Positions 63,217 through 64,000 of a stretch of 64,000 nucleotides of DNA are shown piece after piece (positions within the stretch are counted from its first letter, which is position 1; each line of letters begins with the position of its first letter). The notes beneath the pieces are model-generated. The model was not told where the DNA came from and made no database searches. It saw only the letters and a list, made by a program, of their open reading frames with translations. The translations under genes and the position numbers were made by a program. The stretch is from Bacteroidota bacterium (GTDB lineage Bacteria > Bacteroidota > Bacteroidia > B-17B0 > Aurantibacillaceae), in the NCBI GenBank assembly GCA_018267825.1, contig JAFDXR010000003.1, positions 62,001-126,000 on the forward strand, in the 5' to 3' direction.

Positions 63217-64000
63217 TTAGTCATTTAACTTCAAAACCGCCATGAATGCGCTTTGCGGGATCTCCACATTACCCACTTGCTTCATTCTTTTTTTCCCTTC
63301 TTTTTGTTTTTCCAACAGCTTCCGTTTACGGCTGATATCGCCACCGTAACATTTGGCCGTCACATCTTTCCGGATGGCACTGATTGTTTCGCGCGAAATA
63401 ATTTTAGCGCCGATAGCTGCCTGGATAGGGATCTCGAACTGTTGTTTCGGAATCAGTTCTTTCAGTTTTTCACAAATCTTTTTTCCGAAGTTATAGGAGT
63501 TGCTGCGGTGAATAAGGCAGGACAAAGCATCTACGGGTTCACCTTTCAAAAGAATATCCAGTTTCACAAGGTCCGAATCGCGCATCCCTATCGGGTGATA
63601 ATCGAAGGATGCATAGCCTTTGGAAATAGATTTTAAACGATCAAAAAAGTCAAACACAACTTCACCCAAAGGCATTTCAAAAATCAACTCCACACGGTCT
63701 GCCGTCAAATAATTCTGTGTTACAATGGTGCCGCGTTTTTCGATACACAGGCTCATAATCGGACCGATAAAATCAGACTTGGTAATAATATTCGCCTTAA
63801 TATAAGGTTCTTCAATATGCTCTATACGCGCGGGATCCGGCAGGTCGCTCGGGTTATTCACTGTTACAACATCACCATTGGTTTTATAAGCTACATAAGA
63901 CACGTTCGGAACTGTAGTAATCACAGTCATTCCGAACTCACGTTCCAGACGCTCCTGCACAATTTCCATGTGCAACATACCCAGGAATCCACAGCGGAAA
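63217..64000 (-). CDS. lepA: Elongation factor 4 (LepA), C-terminal part
   Basis: The frame is open to the right window edge, so the N-terminal GTPase domain lies outside. Visible are the end of domain III ([19 protein letters not shown]), domain V and the LepA-specific C-terminus ([32 protein letters not shown]). LepA is a ribosome-associated GTPase that acts on stalled or mistranslocated ribosomes. Confidence 0.95.
   Translation of the reverse strand, partial: FRCGFLGMLHMEIVQERLEREFGMTVITTVPNVSYVAYKTNGDVVTVNNPSDLPDPARIEHIEEPYIKANIITKSDFIGPIMSLCIEKRGTIVTQNYLTADRVELIFEMPLGEVVFDFFDRLKSISKGYASFDYHPIGMRDSDLVKLDILLKGEPVDALSCLIHRSNSYNFGKKICEKLKELIPKQQFEIPIQAAIGAKIISRETISAIRKDVTAKCYGGDISRKRKLLEKQKEGKKRMKQVGNVEIPQSAFMAVLKLND

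Overview
The window is chromosomal DNA of an aerobic, non-parasitic member of the Bacteroidota. The evidence is many secreted proteins ending in type IX secretion (T9SS) sorting domains, a two-component-propeller (Reg_prop/Y_Y_Y) signalling protein, promoter elements of the Bacteroidota kind (TTTG, about 20 bases, then TAnnTTTG), weak Shine-Dalgarno use with frequent TTG starts, and family choices such as MqnC, MeaB and a caa3-type oxidase cluster. No rRNA, tRNA, CRISPR array, insertion sequence or prophage is visible. Coding density is high and only one gap between protein genes exceeds 300 bases.

Layout. Bases 1-5957 hold three tandem paralogous T9SS cargo genes, each followed by its own terminator (the first is cut by the window edge). 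Bases 5988-20805 are mostly housekeeping and membrane genes: a propeller-SpoIIE phosphatase sensor, an orphan HsdR-N protein, AMP nucleosidase, MeaB, two adjacent cation-channel genes, a patatin overlapping a porin, a DMT exporter, a BtuF-like binding protein and SppA. Bases 20945-23998 carry folK, a deoxynucleoside kinase and an OmpA protein. Bases 24143-28376 are the end of a cytochrome oxidase locus: heme O synthase, two subunit III-like genes, subunit IV, a copper-ligand-less SCO-like protein and a genuine SCO lipoprotein. Bases 28442-48941 mix large secreted proteins (T9SS type B, lamin-tail, copper-monooxygenase-like with a heme motif, collagen-like) with metabolic genes (3-hydroxyanthranilate dioxygenase, asd, mqnC, M17 aminopeptidase, pdxA, M28 peptidase).

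The most notable region is 49361-58310, a sulfur-assimilation and methionine operon. A canonical promoter is followed by a SAM-I riboswitch whose P1, P2, pseudoknot, P3 core and P4 can all be paired by eye. Twelve bases beyond P1 begins a 40-codon reading frame whose last ten residues contain eight cysteines and two methionines and stop one base before a hairpin. This looks like a leader peptide that adds charged Cys/Met-tRNA sensing to SAM sensing. The genes that follow are a small unknown protein, an O-acetylhomoserine sulfhydrylase (metY type), metX, homoserine dehydrogenase, a 1-Cys peroxiredoxin, an OsmC protein, a second Cys/Met-metabolism PLP enzyme, cysD and an unusually short cysN. 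Together they activate sulfate, make and acetylate homoserine and fix sulfide into homocysteine, with two thiol-peroxide defence proteins in the middle.

The right end (58295-64000) holds an L,D-transpeptidase-like protein, a DivIC/FtsB protein, queA, two T9SS cargo genes (one with the codon bias of a very highly expressed protein) and the C-terminal part of lepA, which runs off the window.
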